This document shows, piece by piece, positions 22,795 through 47,800 of a stretch of 64,000 bases of DNA. This stretch comes from Cheilinus undulatus (taxonomy: Eukaryota; Chordata; Actinopteri; Labriformes; Labridae): NCBI RefSeq assembly GCF_018320785.1, contig NC_054886.1, positions 33,773,732 to 33,837,731 of the forward strand, read 5' to 3'. The notes below the pieces were generated by a model. That model saw only the letters and a list, made by a program, of their open reading frames with translations. It was not told where the DNA came from and ran no database searches. Made by a program: the position numbers and the translations under genes. Positions within the stretch are counted from its first letter, which is position 1. Each line of letters opens with the position of its first letter.

Positions 22795-22945
22795 CGCCGT
22801 GTTTGCTCGCGTTGAAAATTCCGACCCGTTTGGCTTCCCATACACGCTCCGCCTCAGCGCAGCTGTTGATGGGGAGCTGCTGTCAGAGCTAGCATAGCCG
22901 TTATTCGCCGGTTAGCTCCCACCGGGAGGGTTGTAAAGGTAAACG
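22795..22945 (+). promoter_or_regulatory. Probable rnf175 promoter and 5' UTR
   Basis: A locally CpG-richer block (GTTTGCTCGCGTTG, GACCCG, CACGCTCCGCC, TTCGCCGG) stands out from the AT-rich surroundings and ends just before the ATG at 22946. No TATA box is obvious, as expected of a housekeeping-type promoter. The start site cannot be placed. Confidence 0.5.
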
Positions 22946-34453
<11,508 letters not shown>

Positions 34454-35267
34454 ACCCCGAGGAACCTCACTGTAGCTAGAACGAACTAAAATTGCAAAAC
34501 GTGCCAAACATTTTTGGCAGAATGTGTCAAAGTCAGCCCTCCAAGGAGCTGGTTTGGACTGCTTGTGAGGATTTTTGCTTTCTCAGTACATGCTGTTGCG
34601 TTCAGAGGACACTGATGCTGCTGCTAACTTTTACAAAACATACCGAAGCACAGACCCAGTACTGATCATTTCACAACATTTAACATGGATGTGAATAGCT
34701 TGTATGAGCTGATATGCATGGTTTTATTGAGGAAAGTCAGCGCTTTACTTTGGACGTTTTCATTAAAAAATGCTTTTTTATACAAGCTTTTTATACACTC
34801 CTAACACCTGATTTGGAAAGCGGCAAAAAGTACAATTCTCTCCAACAGTTGACATTTCATCTTATTTATATAATTTCCCTTTGAATGTTAGTCCTGTTCT
34901 TAAATTTTGTGTTATGCTTAAGATTGGATATTGAATATAGGTCAACCTGTTGTTGAATTTGGGGATAACATTTCAGTGCCACTCTCCCTGAAGCTGATGC
35001 GCCGAAATTTAAAGAATGCCTTTTTGGACTACATTTTCAAAACTTGGAGATAAAGAGTGGAGGAAAAGACATTTAGAATGCTCTTGCATTTGCTGAACCT
35101 GCAACATGGCGGCATATGCCCAAGACTACGGTTGACAAACTCCAAACCCCCAGAAACAGAATATGGACATATCATCCTGCACTGCATTGCTCAAACAGAA
35201 GACATACTCTTTTCCCAAATCAACTTGTTGCTTTTGGTTCAAGACTGCTGCTTATATTAACTTTGTA
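34454..35267. other. Intergenic stretch between the 3' ends of rnf175 and tlr2
   Basis: Holds the rnf175 3' UTR (candidate signals ATTAAA at 34762 and beyond) up to the tlr2 polyadenylation region. Only about 1 kb separates the two stop codons. Nothing else was recognised. Confidence 0.5.
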
Positions 35268-35273
35268 TTTATT
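35268..35273 (-). terminator. tlr2: Candidate tlr2 polyadenylation signal
   Basis: AATAAA on the minus strand lies about 205 nt downstream of the tlr2 stop codon. It is the first canonical hexamer I found there. Confidence 0.45.
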
Positions 35274-35476
35274 AAATATTCTAAAATCCTCAATATGTCA
35301 GAAAATGTTTTCACACTGAAGTTCACAGGAATATTCAAATACTTGCCGTTTGGTTTCATTGGTCATCATTGTGGGCTCTGGGAGAAAAAGCAGTTCCCTA
35401 ATTTACTCAAATAATGCTCAGAAGTGCGTGCAGTGGTGATGCCAGGCAGGTAAAAACAACCTAGTTGCCTTCATTC

Positions 35477-35891
35477 TTATTCATCGTCCTCTTCTTCCAC
35501 TCTCAAAGCCCTACGAAGACTCTCCCAGAACTCCCCAACCCTCTCCTCCTCCTGAGGCCACTCCAGGTAGGTGGTGGAGCTCATGAGTTTGCGTAGTTTG
35601 CAGAAGCGTTTAGGGATGTCATCTTTGGACAGCGGCTCCAGCAAGATCAAGATCACTGTCTCTCTGCTAGCATTCCCATCAAAAAACCAGAAGTGGGAGA
35701 AGTCCAGCTCATAGCGGCACCAGTCAGACTGGACGAAATTCTCAGAGAGGACGAAGATGGTCCGCCGGCTTCGTTCCATTGCACTAATGATGTTGTCTAT
35801 AATCCAGTTTCCGGGAAGGAAGTCCCGCTTGTGGAGGCACAGGGTCAGAGGTCTGGGGCTTGGGGTACTTAAGGAGTCTCCAATGTTCTCT
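35477..35891 (-). CDS. tlr2: tlr2 coding exon 11 (most of the TIR domain, stop)
   Basis: Encodes [19 protein letters not shown], the [15 protein letters not shown] block and FWESL, ending TAA at 35477. I chose the acceptor at 35892-35894 (TTTATACTTCACAG) for its pyrimidine tract. Two weaker in-frame AAG acceptors downstream (exon starting at about 35870 or 35858) would remove 7 or 11 residues. Confidence 0.93.
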
Positions 35892-38800
35892 CTGTGAAGT
35901 ATAAACCAAAGGAGAAGGTCTCTCAAATGTTGGTGAAGTTGAGATTTCAAACTTGTGCATCATTAATTTCTCTCTACATGAAAACTTTCCACGCTATGAC
36001 CAAGCTGTAAATCACTGTAAAAATGTTGTTTCTTGGCCCGAGTCGTACTTTCTAGTACCGTATTTTCCGGACTATAAGTCACACTTTTTTCATAATTTTT
36101 CTGGTCCTGCGACTTATAGTCAGGTGCGACTTATATATCAAAATATATGTAATTTAACATGTTTTTTAATGTTAATTCATACTGACATGCACAAGGAGTA
36201 AACATTACCGTCTACAGCCACGAGAGGGCGCTCTTGGCTTGTGACAACTATATGCTATATGCTCCTGTACAACTGAAAAAAATAACGAAAATGGTAATCA
36301 AGCAGCAGAAAGAAAGTTTGGAGTGAGTGAGAAACTTGTGAGGGACTGGCAAAAAGCAGAGGTTACTCGCTGCAATGAAGAAAACAAAGAAAGCTAATCG
36401 CGGGCTGTAAAGAAGATGGCCAGAGCTGGAGGAACGAGTCCACGGATGGGTGCTTGAACAACGTGCTGCCGGGAGAGGCTTGTCAACGGTGCAGTTACGT
36501 CTCCACGCCCTGGTAGTTGCCAAGGAGAAGAATATAAATGACTTTGCAGGCGGGCCTTCTTGGTGTTGCCGCTTCACGCAACGCAACCGCCTCTCTGTGT
36601 CAGTTTCTAAATACATGCATACATACAAGTGCAGTGCGACTTATTTATGTTTTTTCCTCTTCATGACACATTTTTTGACTGATGCGACTGACACTCCGGA
36701 GCGACTTATAGTCCGGAAAATACGGTAAGTCTCACTGATACCTGCTAAAGAAAAACGAGGGAAACTTGAATGTTATACACATAAATAAGCCATAATATAA
36801 AGACCACTGACCAGTTAAGTGAGTAAATTAACTGGTCCCCCCACTGGCACCCCAGTGGGGGGATGTGGGACCTGGGTCTGCGGTTGTCAAAATTAGATGT
36901 ACAGTGCTTAACAAATTTATTAGACCACCCTAACCCTAACCAAAGTAAGGTTAATGCCACAGCTGCCCTAAATTAAAAGCATTGGTAATTACCAAAATCA
37001 TTTTTGATGTCTCTGCAATGGTTAATACACCAATATGTAGAAGCTCTTTAACCCAAATGATATTTTTAATGCTAAAATACAATTATTATTGTTATCCATG
37101 AATTTTCAAATTAACTGATTTACATAGAAACTGAAAAAATAGTAAAGCACATTATTATTTCTTGATTAATATGTCAAATTATAGTTATTCACTTGCATTC
37201 CTGAACAGAAAAATGAGTTTTAGTGGTTGAATGTTATGCTTGATTCATTTCTGACTTCTCAGAGAAGCCCAGTGAGCCGGCTCAAATTTGAGTAAATTCA
37301 GTTTGAAATCCCTCATTCCTGTTCAAAATGGTAAAACGTGGAGAGTTGACTGAAAATGAAAGAGTCTGCATTAAAGCACTGATGCTGGATGGTCTCTGAG
37401 ACACATATGACAGGTGGTCTAATGAATTTGTTAAGCACTGTACATGTGTTTTTCTTTTCTTTGTTTTAAAACCTTGTTTGGAAACAAAGTATAAGGGCCA
37501 ACCTAAAATATTTTAAAAATAAAGAGAATCTTTTTATAAGCAAAGTGTTAACATTTTTTTTTGGGGGGGGGATTCATATATTTTAGGATTATTACTCTTT
37601 TTTTGTCTTTTTTTTTAACAGGAAAACACACTCCGAGTTGCAGAATTAAAAAAAAAAAAAACGAAAAATCTTGCAACTTTTTGAGTTTAAAAAGTCTTAA
37701 ATTTTGACAATAGAAACTTGAAATGTGAAAGTTTTAGAAATCCTATATTTACAAAAGTGTAAGCCTAAACTTAAGAAACCAAACTGAAAACAGGTTAAAT
37801 TTTCGACTTTATAATTTCAAAAACACTTTGCTTTGGTTCACTTACATTAAACACTTTTAAGGTAAAACATTTTTTTAGAGTAAATTAACAACTTTTTAAA
37901 CTTGAAAAAAAATTGGAGGTTTTTCTTTAAAATTAACATCCTCTTTATTATATTTTTTCTTTTTTCAAGAGAAGGCCCAACACACTTGTAATAATGGATA
38001 GTTTATACATAGGTCTTTTGTTAAAGGGATACTTCAACATTTTGGCAAATTCGCCCATTGCCATAATTCCTATAGTCTTAGTAATAGGTCCATTTCCTTT
38101 AGTTGTCGGTGCAAGCTGTTTCTAGATCTGGGGGGACCATTAAACCAGCTGCACCACGAACGCTATTTTAGCAGACAGAATTTTTGCTTTCCCTCATCAA
38201 ACTCATCAAATACACAATCTAACAACTCCAAAACGCTCTCATGGACAAGTTGTGACCTGCACATTCACCACGCTATGAAATAATAACGTATAATTAACAT
38301 TATGTCACATAAAGCAAACACTGGGAACTATTTCTTGAGTAAACCACTAGGCGGAGTGACACAGTGCAGCAGCAATGTCTGGAGTGAAGTTCCGGCTTTG
38401 CATTTAACTTTAAAACATCTCCATCTCATAATGTTCCCTGATTATTTCATAGCGTGGTGAATGTAAGGTCACAACTTGTCCACGAGAGCGTTTTGGAGTT
38501 GTTGGATTGTGTATTTGATGAGTTTGATGAGGGAAAGCAAAAATTCCATCTGCTAACATAGCGTTTGCAGTGCAGCTGGTTTAACAGTCCCCCCAGATCT
38601 AGAAACAGCTTGCACCAACAACTAAAGGAAACAGACCTATTATTACAACTACAGGAATTATGGCAACGGGTGAATTTGCCAAAATGTTTAGGTATACCTT
38701 TAAGAACAAGTGTATGTAGGCCATTATCTTGGGATTCTGTCAATGAAAATTTTTGTTAACTTGTCCAAGTGGGTCCTAGGTGGGCTTATCTTTTCTTAGA

Positions 38801-41800
38801 TACGAGTAGGGGGAGCAAAAAGGAAAAATGGTTGGGGACCACTGTCCTAGTGGTTAAGTCATTGCGCCCCTTTTAAAGAGGCTTTTGGCCCTTAAAGGGG
38901 CTCTATGTAAGATTTTTGCTTTAAAACTTTCCACTTTTGAGTATATAATGGTGCGCACTTTATCCTGATGTGAAGAATAAGGCTCTTTATGTCGTTCTTG
39001 TTTGCCTGTATAAGCCTGTGGAGTCATTTCTCTGTGAAGAATTCGGGCCGAGTTTTCCGCAAAATCTCAACGGAAGTGACGTCGGGTACTACGTAATGCA
39101 TGCACCCCCTTGCTCCATTATACCTGACAATGGCGTGTTGAATGGTGAAGCTGAAGCCCATCAAGCTAAAAGAGAGTTTGACAGACGCTGGGGGAAATGG
39201 AGGATGAAAATCAGTGGAGCATTTGAGAAACGGTGAGAGCTTCGCTCGGCACTCGGGATAAATACTGATCCAAAGATGGCCGTCTTTCTGTTGAAAAGGT
39301 AAAGCATCACTCCGGACCATGAAATACAATGTAGTGTTTTATGTTGTATAAACCATATGCTATATCACGTTAGCTTGCTTACAAAGATGCTATCCAAACA
39401 ACGAGAATGTCACGTTACTCATTTAATGTTTTCCAGATAACACAGCATCTTTTTCTTGCTTCCTGGCACTGCACTCAACTTACTGAGTTTATTTTTTGAT
39501 AGTTCGTAAAATATCTTCAACACATAATGTCATCTATCTGATATTCGCAGTCGAGGCACCATTATCAGAGCTAATGTTTAGCCTGTTGCTTCTGCACTAA
39601 AACGTGTCCCATTCAACACACTTTACACATTATACACATAAAAAGACAATAAAATTGGTCAATGCTGCACAAAGTCGCGAAGTTGTTCCCTCATAGAAAT
39701 GGTCGCGAAAATCTCGTCCTTTTTTAATCGCCTCATATGAACCAATATTTAATTTTGTGCCGTGTCCGCACTAGAGGTTGAAATATACTTTATTCATTTT
39801 CATTTTTTAGTTTGTGTAACTTTTAAGTGTTACTTCACTTACCTCCTCTGTATACATGATGCCAGTAAATCACGTTGGTCTGCGTGTGTATCAGCTGATA
39901 AACCGGAGGTTCGTTCATGAGCAACGAGCGCGCCGTTGCTCATGAACGTTGCCGATGAGCAACATAATGTTGTAGTTCGCCTAATGGCCGGTGGTGTCGC
40001 TGCACTGGTATTTTGCTAAATCTTGCATAGAGTCCCTTTAAGTGAGTGGTTTCAAATCTGGCTGTGGATTCCTCTCGCATGTCCTTCTCTCCATTTCTCC
40101 CCAGTTTACGACCCTGTCCCACCATCCTATCTTCTAATAAAGGCACCAAAAGACCAGAAAATGAAGAAAAGAACATCATCTTTTGGTACTGAAATGTTTA
40201 AGTAGAAAGGATATATTTAAGAGGGGCCCCTACACAATATTTTGGAGGTTGTCATGATGTTATGGCTGATTGATGCAAATACAAACAAATTTTGATATTA
40301 CCTTGGCTCCTCCAGTTCAGGTACCAAGTAGTTTTCCACCCAGCTAGCATCCCTCTCGCTGTAGGACACAAAGGCGTCAAAGGACAACAATGCTTCTGTA
40401 TCCATCCTATCCCTTTTTCTTCGTCGTCGACTGCTCCTCTTCGCCTTTACCCACGCCCAAGTCATCTTGAGGTACCAGAATACATGGAGGCGCCAGAGCA
40501 GGATACTCACCAACAGGGCAACACACAGTGCCACACCACAGCTCACAGACACGAACAAAACCCGATGGCATTCAACAACAGAGAGGTGGACCCTACCAAC
40601 TGGTTCCCCCTGCAGGTACAGAGGGGAGTCGCAGACGTAGCTCTCCTTTTTGTCTGTTATCCGAACCTCTCCAGCATCTTTGAAGACAGACTGGAGGAAG
40701 TTGACAAAATCACAGGAGCAGACAAATTTGTTCTGACCCGCCTGAAGGTTCTGGAGTCGACTGTAGGACTGGAGGTCTGAATGCCCAAACATGTTCATGG
40801 TGTTTGACTGTGAGGAAACAAGGAAGGGGTCACTCTTGGAACACTAGAGGTTGGAACAAGATGAAGAAGTGATTGGTCCTTACCTGTATTATCAGTGTTT
40901 GCAGATTAGGGAACAGCTGTCCATTTGGCAGACTTAGAATCTTGTTCCCAGAGAGGTAGAGTTCTCTCAGAACTGGCAGGTCCAGGGAGAAGCTTTTGAG
41001 ATCATTGTTGCTGAGATCCAGCACCTGTACATTATGAAGTTCCAGTGAAAATGGTTGAGTCGGTAGTTGTCTGAGGGTTTTCAAATCTGTCAGGATTATT
41101 GCTAACATGCTTCATTTGTAGTACCTCCAGGGTTGTGGGTAGACAGCTGGTGATGGCTGTGAGTTTAGCCCCAGAGATGTTCAGGTATCTCAGGGTGTGT
41201 GGCCAGGAGCAGTTCTGAGGCATAGAGCTGTATCCGTTCCTGCCGATGTCCAGGTGGGTCAGTTTGGAGAGCTTAGTTACCATTCGGCTCATTGTAGAAA
41301 ATGACTGGACAGCAGAGAAACAGTGGAGGACAAGTTTTCATGTAGCATTTCATTTACTTAAAACCAGGACAGGGACTTTTCAAAAACATGATGTATGAAA
41401 CATGTTATGGATATCATTCAGGACTCGGGACACGGATCTTGACAACTAGATAATCTAGGTCAAACTGGGGTATATTGTTACCCTTGACTATACTTAACAG
41501 CAAGGTGATTGTTAAGTAGGGTGGTAGAGACTACTTTAATGATGACCAAGTCATGACCAGGACAGGAGTTTAAATCCCAACAGATTGCAAGATACTTGTA
41601 CTCTGCCAAAGTATAAGTGCTCAGTGAAAAGTTCCTCAACCCCATGCTTCCTCTCAACGGCAACCATGCCAACATGTAGATCTTCTTTATCCTAACTTCT
41701 TTACCACCTGGCCTCACTACTAAACAACTTTGCATCCTTCAAAAGACCCAGGCTCTGTGCAAAGAAGCTCCAGGTAGACACGATGGCTACCCTGGCCAAT

Positions 41801-44800
41801 GGCCCCTACTTGCCAACAAAAACAAGACAACCATTCCTGATGCTCACTTCATACATGAGAAAGAACTGAAGAGACAACAGAAAAGTCTGAGGAGAGAGCC
41901 TAGTAAGGCAGCAGACAGGGTGTAGTGCCCTGACTGGGGCTAACACTAACCCCCACGGGACTAGGTGTTTGCTCTCTTCTTCTCCATAAAGAAGAATGAA
42001 AATAGAAAAGTGGAGAAAAGGTTTTCATCTTCCCCAAGCCCTTAACGGGTACTAACTCCCCTTTTAAATCCAGTGACTCGTGTCAGCTGCTTCATCTGAA
42101 AACTCCTTTACTGTTTTAACACATTCTGCACTTCCCTTGTTCTAGTGGAACTGCTGATCTTGCTGTTAACCTACATACCATTTCTACTGCAGAAAACCCA
42201 CCTGTCCACCACTGCTGTTCAGCTTCTGCCCCTAAATCTGCCTATCTAAGACTTCTCCTTTCATATGATTCCACCACAGAATCCTCAAGGGGAACCGAGA
42301 GTTCTATGAATAAACTATCCACTGGCTGGTAGTACATAAACACTCCGTCAGGCCTCAGGTCAGTCCACGCTATGTTCTTTGGCACAATGTTTCCCCTCCA
42401 ATCTACCTGCATTTTCAAGTCCTTTCCCATTTCAACAGGCCATCTTGGGGCTTTTCCAAAGACCTACTTCTTGAATTTCTCTGCTACATGGACAAACAGA
42501 AATGATACATTCTCTTCCTGATCATACCCTGAATTCACCCACTGTCTGCTTTCAGTTCCTACTGCTGAACTTTTTAAAACTTACTTTTACCCCTTTCCTA
42601 CTGGCCGAAAAGCCTGGTTAAACACGCTGGAAATCTGCTCCTGTCCGCAGTGGGAAAGACTAACCAGCGTTCAGACCTGCATCAACTGACCCTGCAATGG
42701 ACACAGGTTTTTATTGGCTCATCTCCGACTGGCTCCAGTGGGAACGTCACAACCGGGTGAACTCGGGATGACGTTGCTATAATGTGCCTACATCAAAATA
42801 TGGCGCCCATAACTTGGGGCAACCAAAGGACGCCAGCAGCTGAGGGACGAGCATTTTTTTTTTTTTTTTTTTTTTTTTATTTGGACTCAGCATGTGTTGC
42901 CATCTCAGCAACAATTTCCATCCACCTTCGTATCATCAGCGCTCGAACGTTGTTCAGTCTGCGCTGAGTTTGTATATTTTGAAAGGACATAAGTACAAAG
43001 TGAAACAGTTGACCATCGTGTCCATGGCTTCCATGCTCCTTTCCATTGTTTATCTAGCTGTGTTTTGGCACGCTGATGATGATGTCATCAACGTGACGAC
43101 ATCAGCTTGACGCCCCAGAGGGACAAAAAAAAAAAAAACAGCAACGCAGCTTGTCTGCTGGCGATCAGACCCGGGTCTGCTGGCAATGGGAAAGGACTCA
43201 CTTGCCGATTGTTAGTGGGTTTACCCGCGTTTAAAAAAACAGCTTTTACACACTAATTTAAGTGGGAAAGCGGTATTATGACAGGCTGGTCTTACAACCT
43301 GACAAGTGTGCATCAAAGTTGCTAGCCCTGAACACATAAGGGGTTCCTATCTACTCAGCTTGTTTGTTGGTAGCACAACAAGCCACTCCGTGTAATAGGG
43401 CTGCTGGGTAAAGGGAGCTTCAATGACTGTTCCCCGCCCTTCCCATGCAAGGACTCGGTCATGCTTTTTTTAGGTACTGGATGGTGGTTGCACGTTACAT
43501 GCGACTCCTAACAGATTTTCTACATGGCTATCTTCCATACTCCACAGGCCCCTCCATCTAAGTCTCCTCCTTTTTATATTTTCCCAGAAATACTTTCTCT
43601 TGCCATTCCATGGTAGATGAGCACTCATGTCTCTGCTATCTACAAATATCTGTAACTAAACTTAGCACAAGAAGTACATTTGTAGAGAGAGTCTCTTGCT
43701 CTTCAGCCCCTCCACAGGTGGAGGGTGGTGCTCATAGAAAGGACCAGTAACGTACAAAGATGTTTCAATGGATCTATCTCACAGGTAAATCCAACACGAA
43801 TCACTTAATGCAGTTTAATCAGGTGCATAGGACTAACGTTTTAGCGCTACTCATTCATCAGTTAAACGATGTTTTGATAAGAAGCACTGTTAAATCAAAG
43901 AAAAAAATATCCTTACTTCTTGCCCTAGGTGTAGGAATAATGTAAAAATAAATATGAATATGAAAGTAAAACATTTTAGTGTGAATGTGAAAGCACCTTT
44001 AGACTGTTTCCACTGACGTTCAAAACTCGTAGGCCCTTCAGTATGCCTGCTCCATAACACAGTGACTCTGCAATAGTTAGGTCAGTCAGCAGGTTGTCAG
44101 ACAGGTCGAGGTACTGCAGGTTCACCAGCAAGGTGGATGTGAAACAGGGCATCACAAATACCTGAGGGGAGAGGTCAGACTCTGTTTATATATTTCAGAC
44201 AGTTATTGAAAAGGTTAAATTACCTGAGCACACAGCAAGGTTGCAAAGTGAGATTTTTCACATTGTAGATAGTGCTGGGCATTTTTACTATGCTGCAAAG
44301 CTATTGTAGATAATAGCAATATAGAAGCTATACTCATAATCTGTAGAAAAAGCCTCATTCCCCACAGGACTGCAACTTCACGCCATTTGTAACTGAGGTC
44401 AGGTCTCAATGTAGACTATAAGTAATTCATGGCTTCTTAAGTGAGGAATTTTGATTCTTTATTCATGTCAATTTCTGACTTTTATATTCCTTTTATTAAT
44501 TTCTGAGTTTATTAATAATATGACTTCATAATACTCTGATTTCTCTTCTCAAAATGTTTACATTTTTGCTCAAATATGAACAGATTCTCTTTATTTTTTT
44601 CTTTTAATCTTTCAGGTTGGCCTTTAAACGCCATCATATGTTGTGTTTGTAGTCTAAAATGATATGTGCATCTAATTTTTACAACGTAGGAGCAGACAGG
44701 GTCCTGCGCCCCCACTGAGATCTTCTGCGCCCCCTCAGGGGTGCCCAGACCCCAGGCTGGGTACTACTGTTGTAAGTGCATTAAATTAGGAATTAATTCT

Positions 44801-47800
44801 TTCAAAATAACAATACCTAATTTTTCCACCTCAGTTGCAAAGCTGTGTAGTAATTTTTCAACAGGGAGGATGGTATCTGTCTCATGCAACCCCAGTTACC
44901 TGCCTTTAGCCAGATGTGATTTTAGCAGCAGACTTATCTGGGACTTAACCCTCCTAGGTCCCTAAGGGTATTTTTTACCCTTTTGGACTTTATTTTATGG
45001 ATCACTTTGGTTGTGTTGATGCATATGGCATAAATTTTGCTGAGGGTGTGTATTTTGGGATGAATTTTGGTATTTCCGGGAAAAAAAAAATTTAGTCTTT
45101 AATTCACCATGTTAAAAAAAAACAAAACAAAACAAAAAAAAGTCATACCTGAGTCTCTGAGGGTATTTTTTTACCCCATCTACTCCGATTATAAACACAT
45201 TTTTTGGATACACTGCCATTGCAGTTTGATTTATTTTTTTCATTCCTTAGTGTTGGAATCTCTTCAAAAATGTTTATTTTTCATTGCTTTTTATTAGGTG
45301 TTGATATTTTCTCATATGCTGTATAGCCACCATTGAGAGGCCATGTCAGCATTTTTACATTATCATATTATATCAAGCACTACAGGCTAATAAAATAAAT
45401 ATTTAGAACAAGACTTATTTGGGTGTGTTCTAGGGATGTCATAGTGTGATGTGAAAGTGCACATCGAGGAATTGGTGTGTGTATGTGTGTGTCGCCAAAC
45501 ACAGCTACTAAAATCATGGTCAGTGCAATGTGAAATGATGAACCCTATTTTACCACGTTTGTAAAAAACATAGTAAAAAATAAAAATAAATCAAACTGCA
45601 ATGGCAGTGTATTCAAAAAAATGTGTTTATAATGGGAGTACATGGGGTAAAAATACCCTTAGGGACTCACGAGGGTTGAAAAATAATGAAGTACTAATCA
45701 AAAAACTGGCATTTAAGGGGTTAGAATTTTGAAACAGAATGAATATTCATTATAAATGGTGATGACTGAAGTTACTTAAAATATTTATACCAAAACATTG
45801 GAATTATACATTAATACAAAAATCTTTTATGGCAGAGGGTATTTTTTATCCTTAGGGACCTGGGTGTCGCACTTTTTATACAATCGAGCACTATGAAAAT
45901 ATTAAAAATTGTTAAAAATCAATGTTGATGCCAATCTTTGACACTCCTGGGCCCAGATAATTCCACCCCCCAAAAATCAATTTTGCATGTATGTGACGGA
46001 AAATAATTCACTTTTTGTGTTTTTTCTTTTAATAAAAAAATCAAGTTTTCATCACAAAATTGGCATTTAAATTTTAATTTGGGGAGGACTACAGTTACTT
46101 TAGGTTTTTATGCAAAAAAAAAAAAAAAAAAAAAAAAACTGGAATGATTCATGAATACAACATTTTTTTAAGGCAGTCTTTATTGGAGGGTATATTTTCC
46201 CCTTGGGACTTGGGTGTCACACTTTATATACAATCAGGCACTGCATAAGTATTAAAAATTGTTAAAAATCAATCTTGATGCCAATCTTTGACACTCAAGG
46301 GCTCAGATAATTCCAAACAAAAAAATGTTTTGCATGTATGTAATGGAAAATAATTCACTTTTTGTGTTTTTTTTTTCTTTTAACAAAAAAATCAAGTTTT
46401 CATCACAAAACTGGCATTTAAAGGGTTAAAATTTTGAAACTCCAAAAATTTTCTTTATACTTGGTGAGGACTGAAGTTACTTTAGGTATTTATGCAAAAA
46501 AATTGAATGTTCTGTCTGTCACATCTTTACAGGCCAATCAGAGCAACAAAACACCTGACATAGCTGCTACCGAGGAGTAAACTCCAGAGAACTGCATAAC
46601 ACGAACCATGGCGACTGTAGACATGTCAGTACACGACTTTAGTAGTTTTGAAAAGAAAACAACTCACTGCTGTTATTTGTTCATCTCTTAGTGAAGAAAT
46701 TTGGACAAGTTCTGATAAAACTGGCACTTTAGCAGCATCCACGTTAATGTCTTCCACCATAACTGCACCGGCCTCTTCTCCTGAAAGTACTGCCCCTAAT
46801 TGCTGATTAGTTCTGTCACAATCTAACTGGGCCCAAATGCTTCAGATGGGAGCTTTGCAAGATGTATTCATCGGTGAGAAACACGGAAATGGGCGTATCC
46901 ATCTGCTGTGCAAGGTTAGGCCTTGCCCATATGGAGACAAAAATGATACATCTGTTTTCTTTCATTATTTCTTTTTTTTTTTGTTTAATAAAGCCATAGC
47001 TTCATATCAAGAAATGTCCGTGCAAAGCAAGCGGCAACCTCAGGTCCTAAAAAATGAAGCCAATGCGGAAGTGCCAAAAATTGCTATACCGCGACTGTCC
47101 ACTTGAGGCTGGCTGCAGGAAAACCGGAAGTTCCGTCTGCACACATGTTAAACAGCTGATTTTGAGACACAAAATAAACTGGTTTACAGCCTGGTTCAAA
47201 ACACCAAACGTGTATCATTAGCTAGTGTCTCATTGTGCTCCCACTGTAGGGGGGGGGGGAATTTTTTTGAACCATGATCGTTTGGCTGATATTTAGGATG
47301 AAAGCTGATTGGCGCGTCTCATCTGATTGACAGGTAGGTCGGCAGGCAGAGGCTCTGTTTCTGTCAACCGGAATGATCAAGAGGGTCTGGCTGCAGCCCT
47401 CGAGCAAACCTTTATGCTGGGGCGTTGAGTTGGAGACCTCTACGCTGGGGCGAAGCCTCTACACTGGGGCAAAATCTCTACGCTGGGGCGTTTAGTTGGA
47501 GACCTCTACGCTGGGGCGAAGCCTCTACACTGGGGCAAAATCTCTACGCTGGGGCGTTTAGTTGGAGACCTCTACGCTGGGGCGAAGCCTCTACGCTGGG
47601 GCAAAACCTCTACGGTGGGGTGTTCGGTTGGAGACCCCTACGCTGGGGCGAGCCCCAGCATAGTGTTCTACACTGGACCGTGCAGACGCCGACCAGTATG
47701 CTGGGGTTTCGCCCCAGCGTATGGGTCTACGCTATTAAACCCCGAATGGTTCGGTTTAGGCGTTTAAATCCGACTGGTTAGGTTTAGGCATTAAAATCTG

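Noticed and set aside
38447-38759. Open frames on both strands near 38.5 kb
   Set aside because: They fall on the inverted arms of a TTAA-flanked MITE.
47425-47781. 118-codon frame with repeated [20 protein letters not shown]
   Set aside because: It follows from the 66-bp period of the foldback-element arm.
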